A DNA stretch of 64,000 nt from Homarus americanus (lineage: Eukaryota > Arthropoda > Malacostraca > Decapoda > Nephropidae), in NCBI RefSeq assembly GCF_018991925.1, contig NW_024726235.1, positions 3,654,135-3,718,134 on the forward strand, in the 5' to 3' direction. Below, in pieces: positions 11,291-23,766 of this stretch. The first letter of the stretch is position 1; every line of letters starts with the position of its first letter. The position numbers and the translations under genes were made by a program. Under the pieces are notes generated by a model. That model was not told where the DNA came from. It saw nothing but the letters and a program-made list of their open reading frames with translations, and searched no databases.

Positions 11291-11344
11291 GTAGGGGTGA
11301 TGGATGTGGGGGGTGGTGGGTGTAGAGGGGGGTGGGGTACTTTT

Positions 11345-11815
11345 CTTAGAGCGACCTTCTCCTATCCTCTATCTTCTTCCTTTTCTTATTTCTCCTCATC
11401 TTCTTCTTCTGTTGCTTCTTACCTTTATCACCCTTATCCTGCATCTCCTCCCCCTCCACCTTTTTCGATTCTACTTCTTTCCTCCCTCTTCTCTTCTCCG
11501 TCTTATCTTCACCGTCTTTTTCCCTATTCTGCCCTTCCTCCTCCTCCTTTATTTTTGTTATTCTATCTTCCTCTTCCCTTTCCTCGCCTTGAATCACTTT
11601 CTCTCCTCACGTCTTCTTCTCCTCCTCCCTTTTCCTCCATTCTCCACGTCTGCCCTCCCGACTTGCCCCGTCCCGTCGTGTCCCCTCCCCCCTCCCCTCC
11701 CAAAGTCTCCCCATCCGTCCCCTTCCCTCCACACTCCTCCCCTCTCCTCTTCTCCATTCTCTTTCCCTTCCTTTTCCTCCCCTTCCCTATTCTCCCATTC
11801 CTCACTCCTCCCTCT
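11345..11815. repeat. pyrimidine-rich tract
   Basis: CT-rich low-complexity DNA (TTCTTCC, CCTCCC). Frames on both strands are compositional only. Confidence 0.85.
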
Positions 11816-12074
11816 CCCAATCACACAGTGTCAGCTGGTGTGATGCTAAAACACAATCTTCATGCAGGTAGAGCCTGGTGTCCACCATGGCCTGGACTCC
11901 AACATGGCTCTGACCTGAACATGCCTGACTCCAACATGACCTGGGCTCCAACATGGCTGTAGGGCTTCCACTTTGGCCTCTTTCTGGGCGGACAACCTTC
12001 ACTGAGTATATATAAGCGGAAACACATAAGACACGATCAACAACCGTATATCTGCCCACTATAGATATAATATT

Positions 12075-12690
12075 ATGGAAATTACCTTCCTCTCCCCACC
12101 ACCCATCACCACTACACTTTCTCCCCACCACCCATCACCACCACACTCTCACCACCCATCACTTCACAGTCTTCCCACCACCCATCACCACTTCACACTC
12201 TCCGCACCACCCATCACCACAGTCTCCCCACCACCCATCACCACTACTCACTCTCCGCACCACCCATCACCACTACACCCATCACCACTACACCCATCAC
12301 CACCACCCCTTTAACACAATCCCAACAACCTACTACCACCCTTACCTTAACGCCAACTCTCAAGCATACCATTCATTCACCATAATCCCCCAACCCCCAC
12401 CACCCCCCACCAATCACCCCCACCTACCACCAACCACTACCCCCAACCCACCACCACTCACCCACGTACCACCACCCAATTCAACCTACCACCTCTAATC
12501 ACCACCATCCACCTACCATCACCACCACCACCATCCACCTACCATCACCACCCACCCACCCACTCTACCACCACCACTATCCATCACTCCCAACCTACCA
12601 CCACTCACCCACGTACCACACCACCCACCCACCCACCCACCCACCCACCAATTACCACTCCACCCACCCACCACCATCCACCACCTTTTT
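12075..12690. repeat. CCA/CACCATC-rich minisatellite
   Basis: Degenerate CCACCACCCATCACCACTAC units, then (CCCA)n near 12605-12650. Confidence 0.9.
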
Positions 12691-12783
12691 AACAAATTGA
12701 CCCTCTTTATTGCAGGCAAATGTGGATACAAACTGTTATTATGATATATGAAACGGTTTTATGTACTGAAAATGAAACCCGGA

Positions 12784-13060
12784 TGGACGTATGGACAGAC
12801 GGACAGAGAGACAGACCGATAAAAAGAGACGGACGGACAGACAGACAGACAAAAAGAGACGGACGGACAGACATACAGACAAAAAGAGACGGACAGAGAG
12901 ACAGACAGACAGACAAAAAGAGACGGACAGAGAGACAGACAGACAGATAAAAAGAGACGAACAGACAGACAAACAGATATAAAAAGAAACGGGTGGACAG
13001 AGACAAACAGATAGCTAAAAAGAGACATACTGACAGACAGACAGACAGACAGTCATAGAG
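12784..13060. repeat. (GACA)n-derived minisatellite
   Basis: Repeated GGACAGACAGACA...AAAAAGAGAC modules of about 30 bp made of GACA units and AAAAAGAGAC. Confidence 0.95.
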
Positions 13061-13160
13061 ACGGACTAATGGAACCCATTTTTATGACCCTCAAACATCG
13101 TAGAGCGGGAGGTAATAATTCATGTTATCCTCCTACCTTTATTGAAGAGCAGTCCTGCGT

Positions 13161-13161
<1 letters not shown>

Positions 13162-13254
<93 letters not shown>
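13162..13254. repeat. (AC)n microsatellite
   Basis: Perfect CA repeat of about 46 units, followed by a CATCCACATCCTCCT minisatellite to about 13420. Confidence 0.98.
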
Positions 13255-13255
<1 letters not shown>

Positions 13256-13559
13256 ACAGTACTATGTGTGCCCTTCCTCACCAATCCCTCTTTGTCCTTA
13301 TTTTCATCCCCCATCCACATCCTCCTCATCCACATCCTCCCCATCCACATCCTCCTCATCCACATCATCCTTCATCCATCACCTTCTTCGTCCTCACCCT
13401 CCTCCTCCTCATCCTCCATCACCGGTCGACTCAATTCCCCAATAGAAGGAAATTTATTGCTACATCATCCTTCCTCCTCCTTCTCCCTACCTCCCCCTCC
13501 TCAAGAAAAAAATACACGGGAGGAAAAATAACTCGGAGTATGGAGGGTTGTCGAGGCCT

Positions 13560-14135
13560 GGTCTAATTCTCCTCTACACGGGAAGTCCATTGTCACTAGG
13601 GGGTTACACCAGGGGAAATACGGGACGACACTAAGGGGAACAGAAAGCTATACTAGGGACCAATACGGGGGGGCCACACCAGGAGTAATACGGGGCCACT
13701 TCGGGGTCCAACACGGGGCCACACCAGGGAAAAGACTGGGCCACACGTCACTCACAAAAAAAAAAACATCGTATACTACCTCCCAATGTATATTAAATTT
13801 CCCCACCAGTAGGGAATATCCCGACCAACTAAAAACATCCCCGTCGTGTTTCTCCCCTATACCCGACTACCTCCTCCTCCTCCTCCTCCCTCTCCTCCAC
13901 CCGACTACCTCCTCCCTAACACCCGTCCTCTCTCCTCCCTATACTCTCGACCTCCTCCCTCCTCCCTCTCCACCTGACTACCTCCTCCCACCCAAGGTCC
14001 TCCTCCTCCTCCCTACACCTGACCTCCTCCTCCTCCACCCGACTACCTCCCTCCCCTAACACCCGCCCTCCTCCTCCTTCTCCCTACACCTGACCTCCTC
14101 CTCCCTTTACACCTGACCTCCTCCTCCTCAAGAGA
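13560..14135. repeat. degenerate minisatellites
   Basis: 13600-13750 has ACCAGGGGAAATACGGG-type units. 13850-14130 has (CTC)n runs alternating with ACCTGACTACCTCCTCC / CCCTACACCTGACCTCC. Confidence 0.8.
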
Positions 14136-14430
14136 CCTCAAGTGATAACTCCGAGTCACTTACAGCTGCTTATGGATCTTGACGTTGAAGATGGAAAGAA
14201 AACTCAAAATATCAGCTGTTTCTAAGTGTTATTTTATTTTGTTGAATGGTGTTGCTTCTCGCTGCTTCTCCTTCTTGTACGCCATTAACAAAGATGTTTA
14301 GTGTTGTTCTACCTTCACACGCCATAACAGAAAGGACTGTCCCAACCCACATATTTAGAGTATACAACCAACCCAGTCCACATATTTGGTCTGTACAACT
14401 TTCCTAATCCGCATATCATAGCTCTAGGAC

Positions 14431-14738
14431 TCTCCCAGGGCATATAATAAGTCCCAGAACACTCCCAGCCCCCATATCACACTTCCAGGACATATAACAG
14501 TCCCAGAACACTCTCAGTCCCCATATCACACTTCCAGGGCATATAACAGTCCCAGAACACTCCCAGCCCCCATATCACACTTCCAGGACATATAACAGTC
14601 CCAGAACACTCCCAGCCCCCATATCACACTTCCAGGACATATAACAGTCCCAGAACACTCCCAGCCCCCATATCACACTTCCAGGACATATAACAGTCCC
14701 AGAACACTCCCAGCCCCCATATCACACTTCCAGGACAC
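14431..14738. repeat. 49-bp tandem repeat, about five regular copies
   Basis: CATATAACAGTCCCAGAACA recurs at 14491, 14540, 14589, 14638 and 14687, giving an exact 49-bp period with few substitutions. A diverged copy precedes it. Confidence 0.95.
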
Positions 14739-14938
14739 TCTCAAGCACAATACACCACAACAACCATCAAGCAGTCTGCCTCAAATCTGCAGGAAAAGAA
14801 TTGACGACGGTGTGTGTAAAAACTAGAGCCCAGGTTAATGTTCCCCTTTAGGTAGGAACGAGCCGATAGTAGAATAGAATCCCTGGCCAGTTAGCTGAGT
14901 GACAAGTGATCCCGTTTCGCACACACACACACCAGTAA

Positions 14939-14939
14939 A

Positions 14940-14966
<27 letters not shown>
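14939..14966. repeat. (TC)n microsatellite
   Basis: Short perfect CT repeat followed by a T run. Confidence 0.95.
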
Positions 14967-14972
<6 letters not shown>

Positions 14973-15442
14973 ATCACAAAACAAGTGTGATTTTTTTTAA
15001 TCGAGTAATCATCATCAGGAAACAGTTCAGTTGAGGATGGTTGTGTTTTGTTGTGGTGTGTGTATGTATGTGTGTGTGTGGTCTGTGTGTGTTTTGTGTG
15101 TGCCTCCTGTCACTCATCCTCACCCCCTCCCATCACACACCTGCTCGTCATCCCCCCCCTCCCCCTTCCCCTCTTCCCATAACAAACCAACTCCCCCTTC
15201 ACACAACCTCCAACACCCCCCCCTTCGCCTCCTAAGAAGACCAGGAGAACCAATCAGTGACTCCAAACCTGACGGGTGAGGTCGCCGGTCCACTGCTAGG
15301 TCATCAAGGGTCACGGGGTGTTTGCTGTGTGTAATCACTGCTGGACGTAACTCACTGTAGGTGTTGGCTCAAGAGGCACCCACGGCCAAGCACTGTACGT
15401 ACCTGCAACCAAGATAATGTGTCTTTAGTAAATGGTTCTCCA

Positions 15443-15445
<3 letters not shown>

Positions 15446-15504
<59 letters not shown>
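15446..15504. repeat. (GT)n microsatellite
   Basis: Perfect GT repeat. A separate (AC)n follows at 15782-15815. Confidence 0.98.
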
Positions 15505-15511
<7 letters not shown>

Positions 15512-15779
15512 TTAGTTGAAAGTTATACCTGTAATTAATACACCGAATCTAAACATATTAAAACACACCTGAGAGACACCTGTACTCAACTTACACCATC
15601 GTACTCAAGGGGTTAAAGGCATCAAGACCCTTTATTACATACCAGGTAAATATTTGCCCATTGAGAAATCTACGTTAAGACTTTGGAAGCCATGTATGTA
15701 AACACAGACACGTAACTATAATACACATATATATGCAAATGTATACATAAGCGGATCCCAACTGTATATACTTACTTAC

Positions 15780-15817
<38 letters not shown>

Positions 15818-15954
15818 TCATGTATGTACATTTAAGAGAATCCACAACGGTCATGGCAAAATATGAATGGTAGCTTCTTTCATAATTCTTGGGTGCTTTT
15901 TCTTTTTTACATACACCCGTAGTTAAGAAAAATACATATAGACCTATACAATGT

Positions 15955-16125
15955 ATTAGATTATCCCATAGGAACGAGACACATAGGCCTATACAATGTG
16001 TTACAATAACCCACAGGAACGAGACACATAGGCCTATACAATGTGTCAAGGAATCCTATACAATGTGTTACAATAACCCACAGGAACGAGACACATAGGC
16101 CTATACAATGTGTCAAATCAGTCCA
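15955..16125. repeat. ~45-bp tandem repeat
   Basis: Copies of GGAACGAGACACATAGGCCT plus ATACAATGTGTTACAATAACCCACA, with one copy partly duplicated near 16050. Confidence 0.9.
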
Positions 16126-16300
16126 CAGACACGTCCTGTAATTTCAACAAAATAAATAAAATTAAATAATTAATTCACAGTAAAAAATAAATAAAACATA
16201 AAACAAAATCATATAATATTTACGTAAGAAATTATTCGTTATAATAAACATCAACGTAATATTACTAAACGATGACGAGTTTATGAAATGACATAATATT

Positions 16301-16401
<101 letters not shown>

Positions 16402-16510
16402 ACTCGTATATTACGGTCAATAAAGAGGGGATTCATTTGTTTTTATACTATTTAATGCAAGTCGTTCAGAGTGCCACCCTGTGACCTTCTTGAGCCAAAC
16501 GTTAGCAATA

Positions 16511-16551
<41 letters not shown>

Positions 16552-16713
16552 CCTTCTTCTCAACGCTCTGCAACACTATACCAACATGATGAGTCAACAT
16601 ACAACATATCATGAAGATTGGCCAAACAACGTCAGAGGAACAAGTAAGAGGAGGAGGAGGTTCGTAACACTAAGTACAGAGCCTCCAGCAGTGTAGTAGC
16701 GGGGTACACTTAC

Positions 16714-16848
16714 CACCTAACCTAACCTAACCTAACCTAACCTAACCTAACCTAACCCCATCAGATAGTATTAGGTGTACTTAATCATCCGGTGAAATAA
16801 CCTAGGAAGGGGGGGAGGGGGTAATCTTCAGATGATCCTTAAGACCAA
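16714..16848. repeat. telomere-like (CCTAA)n block with conserved tail, copy 1
   Basis: About eight CCTAA units, then a tail shared with 34664-34785: TAGTATTAGGTGTACTTAAT, CATCCGGTGAAATAA, GGGGGTAATCTTCAGATGATCC. The matching tail shows that the telomere-like block belongs to a dispersed repeat, not a telomere. Confidence 0.85.
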
Positions 16849-16983
16849 TACACGTAATTCAACAAGGTAGAAATGTACTTTAATTGGCCTGCAGCACTTT
16901 AAAGAGCCCCAGCGTGACGCCATGACATAAACAGGAGACAAAAACAACATCATCCTCCTCCTGTTTCTTTCACGGCGATAAAA

Positions 16984-17024
<41 letters not shown>

Positions 17025-17330
17025 GTAGTGAGCAGGAAATGGGTGAAAGTGGAGAGGGGTGTGAGGTAAGTGGGTGGTAGTGAGTGATAGTGAGGTAGTG
17101 GGTGGTTGTGAGGCAGGTGGGTGGTGGTGTGGTAGGTGGGTGGTGGTGAAGCAGGTGGGTGGTGGTGAAGCAGGTGGGTGGTGGTGAAGCAGGTGGGTGG
17201 TGGTGAAGCAGGTGGATGGTGGTGATGGAGTGATGTGTGGTAGTGCAGGTGTGGGAAGGTGGTGAGGGGTTAGGGGGGTGAGGAGAGGTGGGGTGAGGAG
17301 AGGTGGGGTGAGGAGGTGGGATGAGGAGAC
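16984..17330. repeat. (GT)n and GT/GG-rich minisatellite
   Basis: (GT)n at 16984-17022, then GAAGCAGGTGGGTGGTGGT units of about 21 bp and GTGGGGTGAGGAGAG units. Confidence 0.9.
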
Positions 17331-17449
17331 AGTGTTTGTGAGAACCAGATTAGCAGGGACGGTGGAGGGCTGCAGGACGTGACGGTGAAACACTACCGAG
17401 GATAAGGAGCCTCTCTCATTCTCTCATCTCTCTCCCTCTCTGGTGTCAA

Positions 17450-17940
17450 GGAGGGGGGTGAGTGACTGGGGGACGGTGGTAGGGGGGGTGATGGTGGTGG
17501 TGGGGGGTAGTGGTGGTGGTGGGGGTGACGGGTAGGGGGGGTGGGGTGGTGGGGGGGTGACGGTGGTGGTGGCACTGTCAACAGACCTCAAGTGCCTCAC
17601 TGTGTTTCTTTAACGAGAAGCAACATGCGTCAACTGAATCCTGTTGATAATATTGCTATTGTTGCTGGCGGAAGTGGAGAGGTGGTGGGAGGGGGGGGTG
17701 AAGGATACGCGGATGTGGATGGTTGTGGAGGGGTGGAGGTAGTGGGGTGTAGAGGAAGAGTGGAGGTAGTTGAGGAATGTGGCGGGGTGTAGAGGGGAGG
17801 AGGTAGTGGAGGTGATATGGTGGGGTGGGGGTAATGGAAGGGTGTGTGATGGCTTCGCGGATGTGGATGGTTGTGGATGATTGTGGAGGTTGCGGAGGAG
17901 TGTGGATGGTTGTGGAAGAGGTTCGGGGAGATTGTGGGTG
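17450..17940. repeat. GGT/GGGGT-rich minisatellite
   Basis: GGTGGTGGTGG runs, then degenerate GTGGATGGTTGTGGAGGGGT and GTGGAGGTAGTGG units. Confidence 0.85.
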
Positions 17941-18686
17941 CCGGGTGACACAAAATTCTCCATTTTCTCGCCAACATGATAAAAAAAAATAATCATAAGC
18001 GGGAGGGAGCGGGAGGAGGCAGTCAACATGTACACTCACACGCAAACCGACGCCCCGCATGATGATGCTACCTAATGCTGGCCGCTGTGACCACACCTGT
18101 ACACTATTCTCCCCTCTGTAGACTCTTACTCTATGAACCATTACCCTGAGCCTTACATGTGAGGATACACTGGTTACTATTTGGGTTTTTCTGTTGCAGC
18201 AGCAGCATCTAATATTCCGCACCTACACAAGTTTTTACCAACATTTACGTTTCTCCAGCCTTAACAACAGCTAGTAGCAACGCACCATATCCCTCCTGTT
18301 GTTGTTTTAGCTAAATTACGTTTCTTCTGCGCACACCGCCAGCTGACGAGCGCACCATAATGGCTGCACTTTTTGTATAACTAAGTTATAATGAGCACTA
18401 TCATTACGAAAGATAACAGCTGTTAGAAGTTTACTCACACCATCAGACACAAACTACACCAGCTCAAGTGTAGTCAACAAGAAAAGTCCAACGTTGGCAT
18501 TTTTTGCTCTATTACCATCTCCAGGCGCTGCAACGCCAGCACGGGCAGGTGGCCCTCGCTGCTTGCGTCAGTGTGTCGCTCCTGCCTCAACACACACGAT
18601 TATCTCTCACGAGAACAGTGAACTAAATCACCATTGCTGTGGCTGTGTCATGTACAGCAACACAGCGGCTGGATGGTATTATTACA
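17941..18686. other. unique DNA, no gene supported
   Basis: Moderate-complexity sequence with no homology that I recognise. Short plus-strand frames here lack conserved motifs. Confidence 0.6.
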
Positions 18687-18845
18687 GGGTCGTGTTTGTG
18701 TGGTGTCCTGACATCACAACCACCAGGGCCACGTGTCTATCACCACAGGGTCGTGTTTGTGTGGTGTCCTGACATCACAACCACCAGGGCCACGTATCCA
18801 ACGCCACAAGGTCGTAGTTGTGTGGTGTACAAGAGGACCAGACCA
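18687..18845. repeat. 61-bp tandem repeat, three copies
   Basis: GGGTCGTGTTTGTGTGGTGT recurs at 18687 and 18748, with a diverged third copy near 18809. The period is 61 bp. Confidence 0.9.
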
Positions 18846-19410
18846 TGGCGGGGACACTCCACGGGGAGGATGGTTGGCTAGCCGGCTGTGGTGTTACACG
18901 GGACGCACCTTTAATATCTTCCTTTGGCCGCCACCGTTTCCCGCCTCCGACATTTTACCAGATAATCCCTTAAGTAACTTCCTTCACCTTGATTTATGTT
19001 CCTCCGGGAAGATCTGCCCCGCTGGACACCGACGCCATTCTTCCACACTACCTGATGGCGGATGTTTACTGAAGACTTATTGTTGCTAAATTCACTGCTT
19101 TAGGACAGGCCTCAGCTGGGCGCCTGGTGGGAGGTTCATCATCTTCTTGTGACTGGGCGGCGGGGAGGGGAGAGGTGAGGGAAGGGGTGGCGGTTTGAAG
19201 GGCAGTGGTAAAAAAAAAAAGGCAGTAGGGAAGGGAAGGGAAGGGAAACACTGGGGTTTTAAGAAAGGAGTGAGGGGACGGTTCTGGGGGTCAAGAGGAT
19301 GGATAGGGAAAGAGAACAGTGAGAGGAGGAGGATAGGGGAGAACATACTGTGAGAGGGGAAAAAGCATCGCCCCACACAGATAGGAGCCACGACCATAAT
19401 TCCCCGCCCT
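18846..19410. other. unique and purine-rich DNA, no gene supported
   Basis: 18900-19110 is unique with moderate GC. 19150-19350 is G/A-rich on the plus strand. Nothing identifiable. Confidence 0.6.
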
Positions 19411-19502
19411 AGACACTATCGTACGACTTGTGGACACTATCGTACGACTTGTGGACACTATCGTACGACTTGTGGACACTATCGTACAACATCTAGACAC
19501 TG
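19411..19502. repeat. 21-bp tandem repeat
   Basis: Four to five copies of GACACTATCGTACGACTTGT plus G; the last copy is diverged. Confidence 0.95.
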
Positions 19503-19962
19503 ACGAGCGCCAACAGGTTAAGCATTAATCTCGTGTTTATGGGACGTGTTCACTCAAGGTTTTTAACACAGTTCCCTGGCGCCTCACTTCCTCTCTATCA
19601 AATGGAAATTGAATTTTGGGGGAGGAAAATTGAATTTTTACGGAGGAACAACACACTTTCAGGGAAACAATCTACAGCAAATCACTTTAATATGTAACAA
19701 AAATAAAAAGACCCAAAACTATACACGTCATCTGACACCACACCTGTCACCTGAATACATAACAATACATTAAAATGACAATATATAAACCCATTTTTAT
19801 CAATAACATCAAAAAAATTCCTTAATAACTCTACTAATTATTTATACTTCAAGTGACAATCAATTAATTATACTTAAAATTATCGTCTGTTATATTTATG
19901 TTGCCATTCTTGTCTCCACATCACCGTCGTGTTTACTGTCAAGGTGTTGTGGTATATGTGTG

Positions 19963-20008
19963 AGGTTAGGTTAGGTTAGGTTAGGTTAGGTTAGGTTAGG
20001 TTAGGTTA
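19963..20008. repeat. telomere-like (TTAGG)n block
   Basis: GGTTA units in tandem, about nine copies, in TTAGG orientation. Confidence 0.95.
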
Positions 20009-20460
20009 AGTCTTTCACTGGTAACTACCATCTTGTTCCTTAGACCAACCCTCCCTCATTAATTCATCAAAGGTATTCCCTGATTACTACCAATTACACC
20101 TTTACCCTTGAATTCAGGACCAACACCAACCAACCAACACACAGATAACATGTCCTTCCTTCTCCCTCCTTCCCTCCCTATTTCCCTCCCTCCCTCCCAT
20201 CATTAACACTTGTAAGGATTTAAGGTTGTCAACAAGTCCATAGGTAAACTCGAGGACACGGGTTCGAGTATCCACAACACGAGACAAGGTCAACTAATTT
20301 GGGTCAGTCATTTTTCTTGGTTAATATCAATAAAGACGGAAATAAAACAGAAAAGTTAAGAATAAATTATAATAAGGAAGAAGGAAGGAAGGAAGGAAGG
20401 AAGGAAGGAGGATTATTAATATGTTCTTATAATAAGGCCTCAATTACGGTTCTCCAGAAG
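20009..20460. other. unique DNA with a short (GGAA)n block
   Basis: (GAAG)n at about 20379-20410. The rest is unique with no gene signal. Confidence 0.7.
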
Positions 20461-20464
20461 TGTG

Positions 20465-20716
20465 GCGCACCTATACGTCTCTCAGGGGAGTGTGGCTTCA
20501 AATACGTCTCTCGGGGGTGTGGCTTTAGCTACGTCTCTCAGGGTGTAACTGCTACGTCTCTCAGGGAGTGTGGCTTTAGCTACGTCTCTCGGGGGTGTGG
20601 CTTTAACTACGTCTCTCGGGGGTGTGGCTTTAGTTGCGTCTCTCGGGGGTGTGGCTTTAACTACGTCTCTCGGGGGGTGTGGCTTTAACTACGTCTCTCG
20701 GGGGTGTGGCCTCAAC
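20465..20716. repeat. 27-bp tandem repeat
   Basis: GGGGGTGTGGCTTTAACTAC plus GTCTCTC, about nine copies. The unit is a multiple of three, so a frame stays open (G-F-N-Y-V-S-R-G-C), but no gene context supports translation. Confidence 0.9.
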
Positions 20717-20804
20717 TGATCAACATTCACAAGGACGCCAAGTGCCAGCCATCGCTCATCCACCACAACAACTTTTAATTGAAAAACTCGGAGGTGGCAG
20801 CTGG

Positions 20805-20810
<6 letters not shown>

Positions 20811-20855
<45 letters not shown>
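20811..20855. repeat. (GA)n microsatellite
   Basis: Perfect GA repeat. A (GACA)n block follows at 20913-20945. Confidence 0.98.
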
Positions 20856-20857
<2 letters not shown>

Positions 20858-21009
20858 TGTGTACAATAAATGAAAGAGAGAAAAGAAATATGTACAATAA
20901 AAAGAGAAAAAAGACAGACAGATAGACAGACAGACAGACACAGACAGGATTATATCGACTGATTAAAGAGAAAAAAGACGAGAGCAAACATAAACACTCT
21001 CTCTATCCT

Positions 21010-21290
21010 TCCTCACACCTGCACGTCTAAACTAAACTTTTATTTCCCACACCTGCACATGTAATCGTCTTTTTTATCACACATCTCTACATCTAAGTGT
21101 CTTTACCTCACACACCTGCACACCTAATCATCCTTTTCTCACACACCTGCACACACAAACACACAAACCTGTACAACTAATCACACACCTGCAGAACTAA
21201 TCATCTTTTTCTCACAAACCTGCATATCTAATTACCTTTTCTTACACACCTGTGCATCTAATCACACACCTGCGCCAACTTACTTTTATG
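21010..21290. repeat. degenerate ~35-bp tandem repeat
   Basis: Copies of CTCACACACCTGCACACCTA plus ATCATCTTTTT, about eight, with indels. Confidence 0.8.
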
Positions 21291-21419
21291 ACTGGAGGAG
21301 GTGTCTTGAAACCAGGTGACGGCCACAGTACAGGTGACGATCCCGATGAAGAAACAAGCGTACACGCAACCACCACACCCGTGACCACCCATGATTTATC
21401 ACAACCCCTCCCCACCACT

Positions 21420-21505
21420 TCTCTTCAACACAACCCCAGCAGTCTATAACACAACCCCAGCGGTATACAACACAACCGGGACAGTAGTCTCCAACAGAAC
21501 CCCAG
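21420..21505. repeat. short tandem repeat ACACAACCCCAGCAGTCTATA
   Basis: About four diverged copies of the ~21-bp unit directly before the 20-bp array. Confidence 0.8.
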
Positions 21506-21527
21506 TACACTCCAACGATCTTCAACT

Positions 21528-21896
21528 TTTTCAAGCGGTTTTAGCGATCTTCAACGGACTCCAGCGATCTTCAACGGTATCTAGCGATCTTCAACGGACT
21601 CTAGCGATCTTCAACGGTATCTAGCGATCTTCAACGGTCTCTAGCGATCTTCAACGGTCTCCAGCGATCTTCAACGGTCTCCAGCGATCTTCAACGGTCT
21701 CCAGCGATCTTCAACGGTCTCCAGCGATCTTCAACGGTCTCCAGCGATCTTCAACGGTCTCCAGCGATCTTCAACGGTCTCCAGCGATCTTCAACGGTCT
21801 CCAGCGATCTTCAACGGTCTCCAGCGATCTTCAACGGTCTCCAGCGATCTTCAACGGTCTCCAGCGATCTTCAACGGACTCCAGCGATCTTCAACG
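21528..21896. repeat. 20-bp tandem repeat, about 18 copies
   Basis: The unit is AGCGATCTTCAACGGTCTCC. The central copies (about 21660-21870) are identical and the edge copies carry A/T variants (ACTCC, TATCT), the pattern expected from homogenisation in the middle of the array. Confidence 0.98.
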
Positions 21897-22264
21897 TTCC
21901 CCACCAAACTCACTCTCTCCAACAGATCTCTTATAAAGCTCCGCCGACAGCAACAGTGACCTCCAACACAGCCTCACCCACAGCACCTTCAACTTTCCAC
22001 CAAAGTCGCAAGAAGATATTGGAACTGAGATTGTGTCGAGCTTTGATGAGGCCGAGTTACGTTTTGATTGGTAGCGGGGATTGGGAAGAGGATGAAAAGA
22101 GAGAAGGGATTCGTTGAGGATGGCGAGAGAAGGGGAAGGGAGGATAAGGGAGGTGGGATAGCTGATGGTTGGTAGCTGGTGTCCGTCCAATTCCAGTCAA
22201 TTTGTTCTCACTAATTTACACAGCTTCAGGGCGGCCAGGCAGTATGTTGTTCCTCCCACTCAAG

Positions 22265-22265
<1 letters not shown>

Positions 22266-22323
<58 letters not shown>
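22266..22323. repeat. (TC)n microsatellite
   Basis: Perfect CT repeat. Confidence 0.99.
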
Positions 22324-22326
<3 letters not shown>

Positions 22327-22429
22327 CCAACTTGTTTTATTAACTCGTCAAGAAGACCAAAGGAGAAGCCCGGATACTAATTGGTGTGTCGACGACCGGA
22401 GGACAGGGGAGTGTTGGTTTGTCGCTGGT

Positions 22430-22680
22430 CAAGGTGTAGGTGGTCGAGGAGTAGGTGGTCGAGGAGTAGGTGATCGAGGAGTAGGTGATCGAGGAGTAGG
22501 TGATCGAGGAGTAGGTGATCTAGGAGTAGGTGATCGAGGAGTAGATAATCGAGGTGTAGGTGATCGAGGTGTAGGTGGTCAAGGTGTAAGTGGTCGATTA
22601 ATAGGTGATCGAAGAGTAGGTGGTCGAGGAATAGGTGGTCGAGGAATAGGTGGTCGAGGACTAGGTAGCCGGGGATTCAG
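22430..22680. repeat. 15-bp tandem repeat, in-frame unit
   Basis: GTAGGTGATCGAGGA and close variants, about 16 copies. The 15-bp unit keeps a frame open (V-G-D-R-G); the lack of any flanking exon signal argues against a protein. Confidence 0.95.
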
Positions 22681-23039
22681 GTTATCGATAGTATAGATCC
22701 TCAAGACCAGAGAGAGAGGTTACCGGAAATCCGATTATAATACTGAAGAGAAGAGGAGAGGGAGAAATAACCTTCTCCCTTCAAGGCGACACCGAAATCC
22801 TCTCCCACCAATGTCAACAGTGAAGGTGTTTATCTCCGTATCCCCAAGTCACTAGTCTCAAGCTACGTCCTCAGGTCTTGTCGTGGAGAAGCCAAGGTCG
22901 TCCCGTTCTTGTCGGGACTTGTCTGGTCACCACGGATAATTATAGACGTAGAAAAGGGAGGGAGAGAGAGACACGCTGGGTTAACAGAGGAGACACAAGG
23001 GGTGATCCGGGTAACACAGGGGGTGATGCGGTGTTTCAC

Positions 23040-23275
23040 AGGGGTTTCAGGGCGCGAGGACACACGGGGGTCAAGGTACACGAGGACACACGGGGGTCAC
23101 GGGGCACGAGAACACACACGGGGCACGAGGACACACGGGGGTCAAGGTGCACGAGGATACACGGGGTCACGGGGTACGAGGACACACGGGGGTCACGGAC
23201 ACTAGGACACACGGAGCACGAGGAAACACGAGGGTCAAGGGGCACGAGGATACACGGGGTACAAGAGAGGGTCAC
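23040..23275. repeat. degenerate ~20-26 bp tandem repeat
   Basis: ACGAGGACACACGGGGGTCA with variable extra bases, about ten copies. Confidence 0.9.
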
Positions 23276-23394
23276 GAGTACACACAACAGAGGTCAGACG
23301 GGAACTGGTAGTGGTGGAGGGAAGCGTCAGGAGCGGTCTTGCTGGAGGTCCCATCTTCAAGGTGGTCTATAGGAGGTGCAGCGCTGGGGTGGTA

Positions 23395-23515
23395 CCATAT
23401 GTGAGGAGGGGAGTGTGGGTGAGGCAGGGGGAGGGAGGTAATGTAGGGATGAGGCTGGGGGGAGGTATTGTAGGGATGAGGCTGGGGGGGGGAGGTATTG
23501 TATGAGTGAGACAGT
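23395..23515. repeat. G-rich short repeat
   Basis: GGGGGAGGTATTGTAGGGAT plus GAGGCT, three to four copies. Confidence 0.8.
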
Positions 23516-23766
23516 TTAGGGGTATTGTTTAGATGAGGGAGAGAGAGAGAGAGAGGATAGTAACTCACACAGCGTCAACACGTATCATTGGTACCCTCCC
23601 TACCCACCACCCCCCACCCTCATCTCCTGGAGGGAGTCAAATGACACCTCACTTGCACCTCCCGGGTAATAACGTACCCCCACAACAGGCATCTCCCCCT
23701 CTTCGCTGTACCCCTTGGCACTTATTTACAGAGTGCAGCACGGGGTAGGGTGCCACAAGTGAGAGT

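Noticed and set aside
11297..11962. 221-codon plus-strand frame
   Set aside because: Translation of a pyrimidine-rich tract (Ser/Pro/Leu/Phe); no conserved motif.
20215..20290. GGTTCGAGTATCC resembling a tRNA or SINE B box
   Set aside because: No matching A box at proper distance and no acceptor-stem or anticodon-stem pairing can be formed around it.
21528..21896. Possible CRISPR-like array
   Set aside because: 20-bp units are contiguous with no spacers.
23036..23372. Long frames with THGGHG/RVSSCPV repeats
   Set aside because: Translations of the degenerate CACGAGGACACACGGGGGTC repeat; open on both strands.
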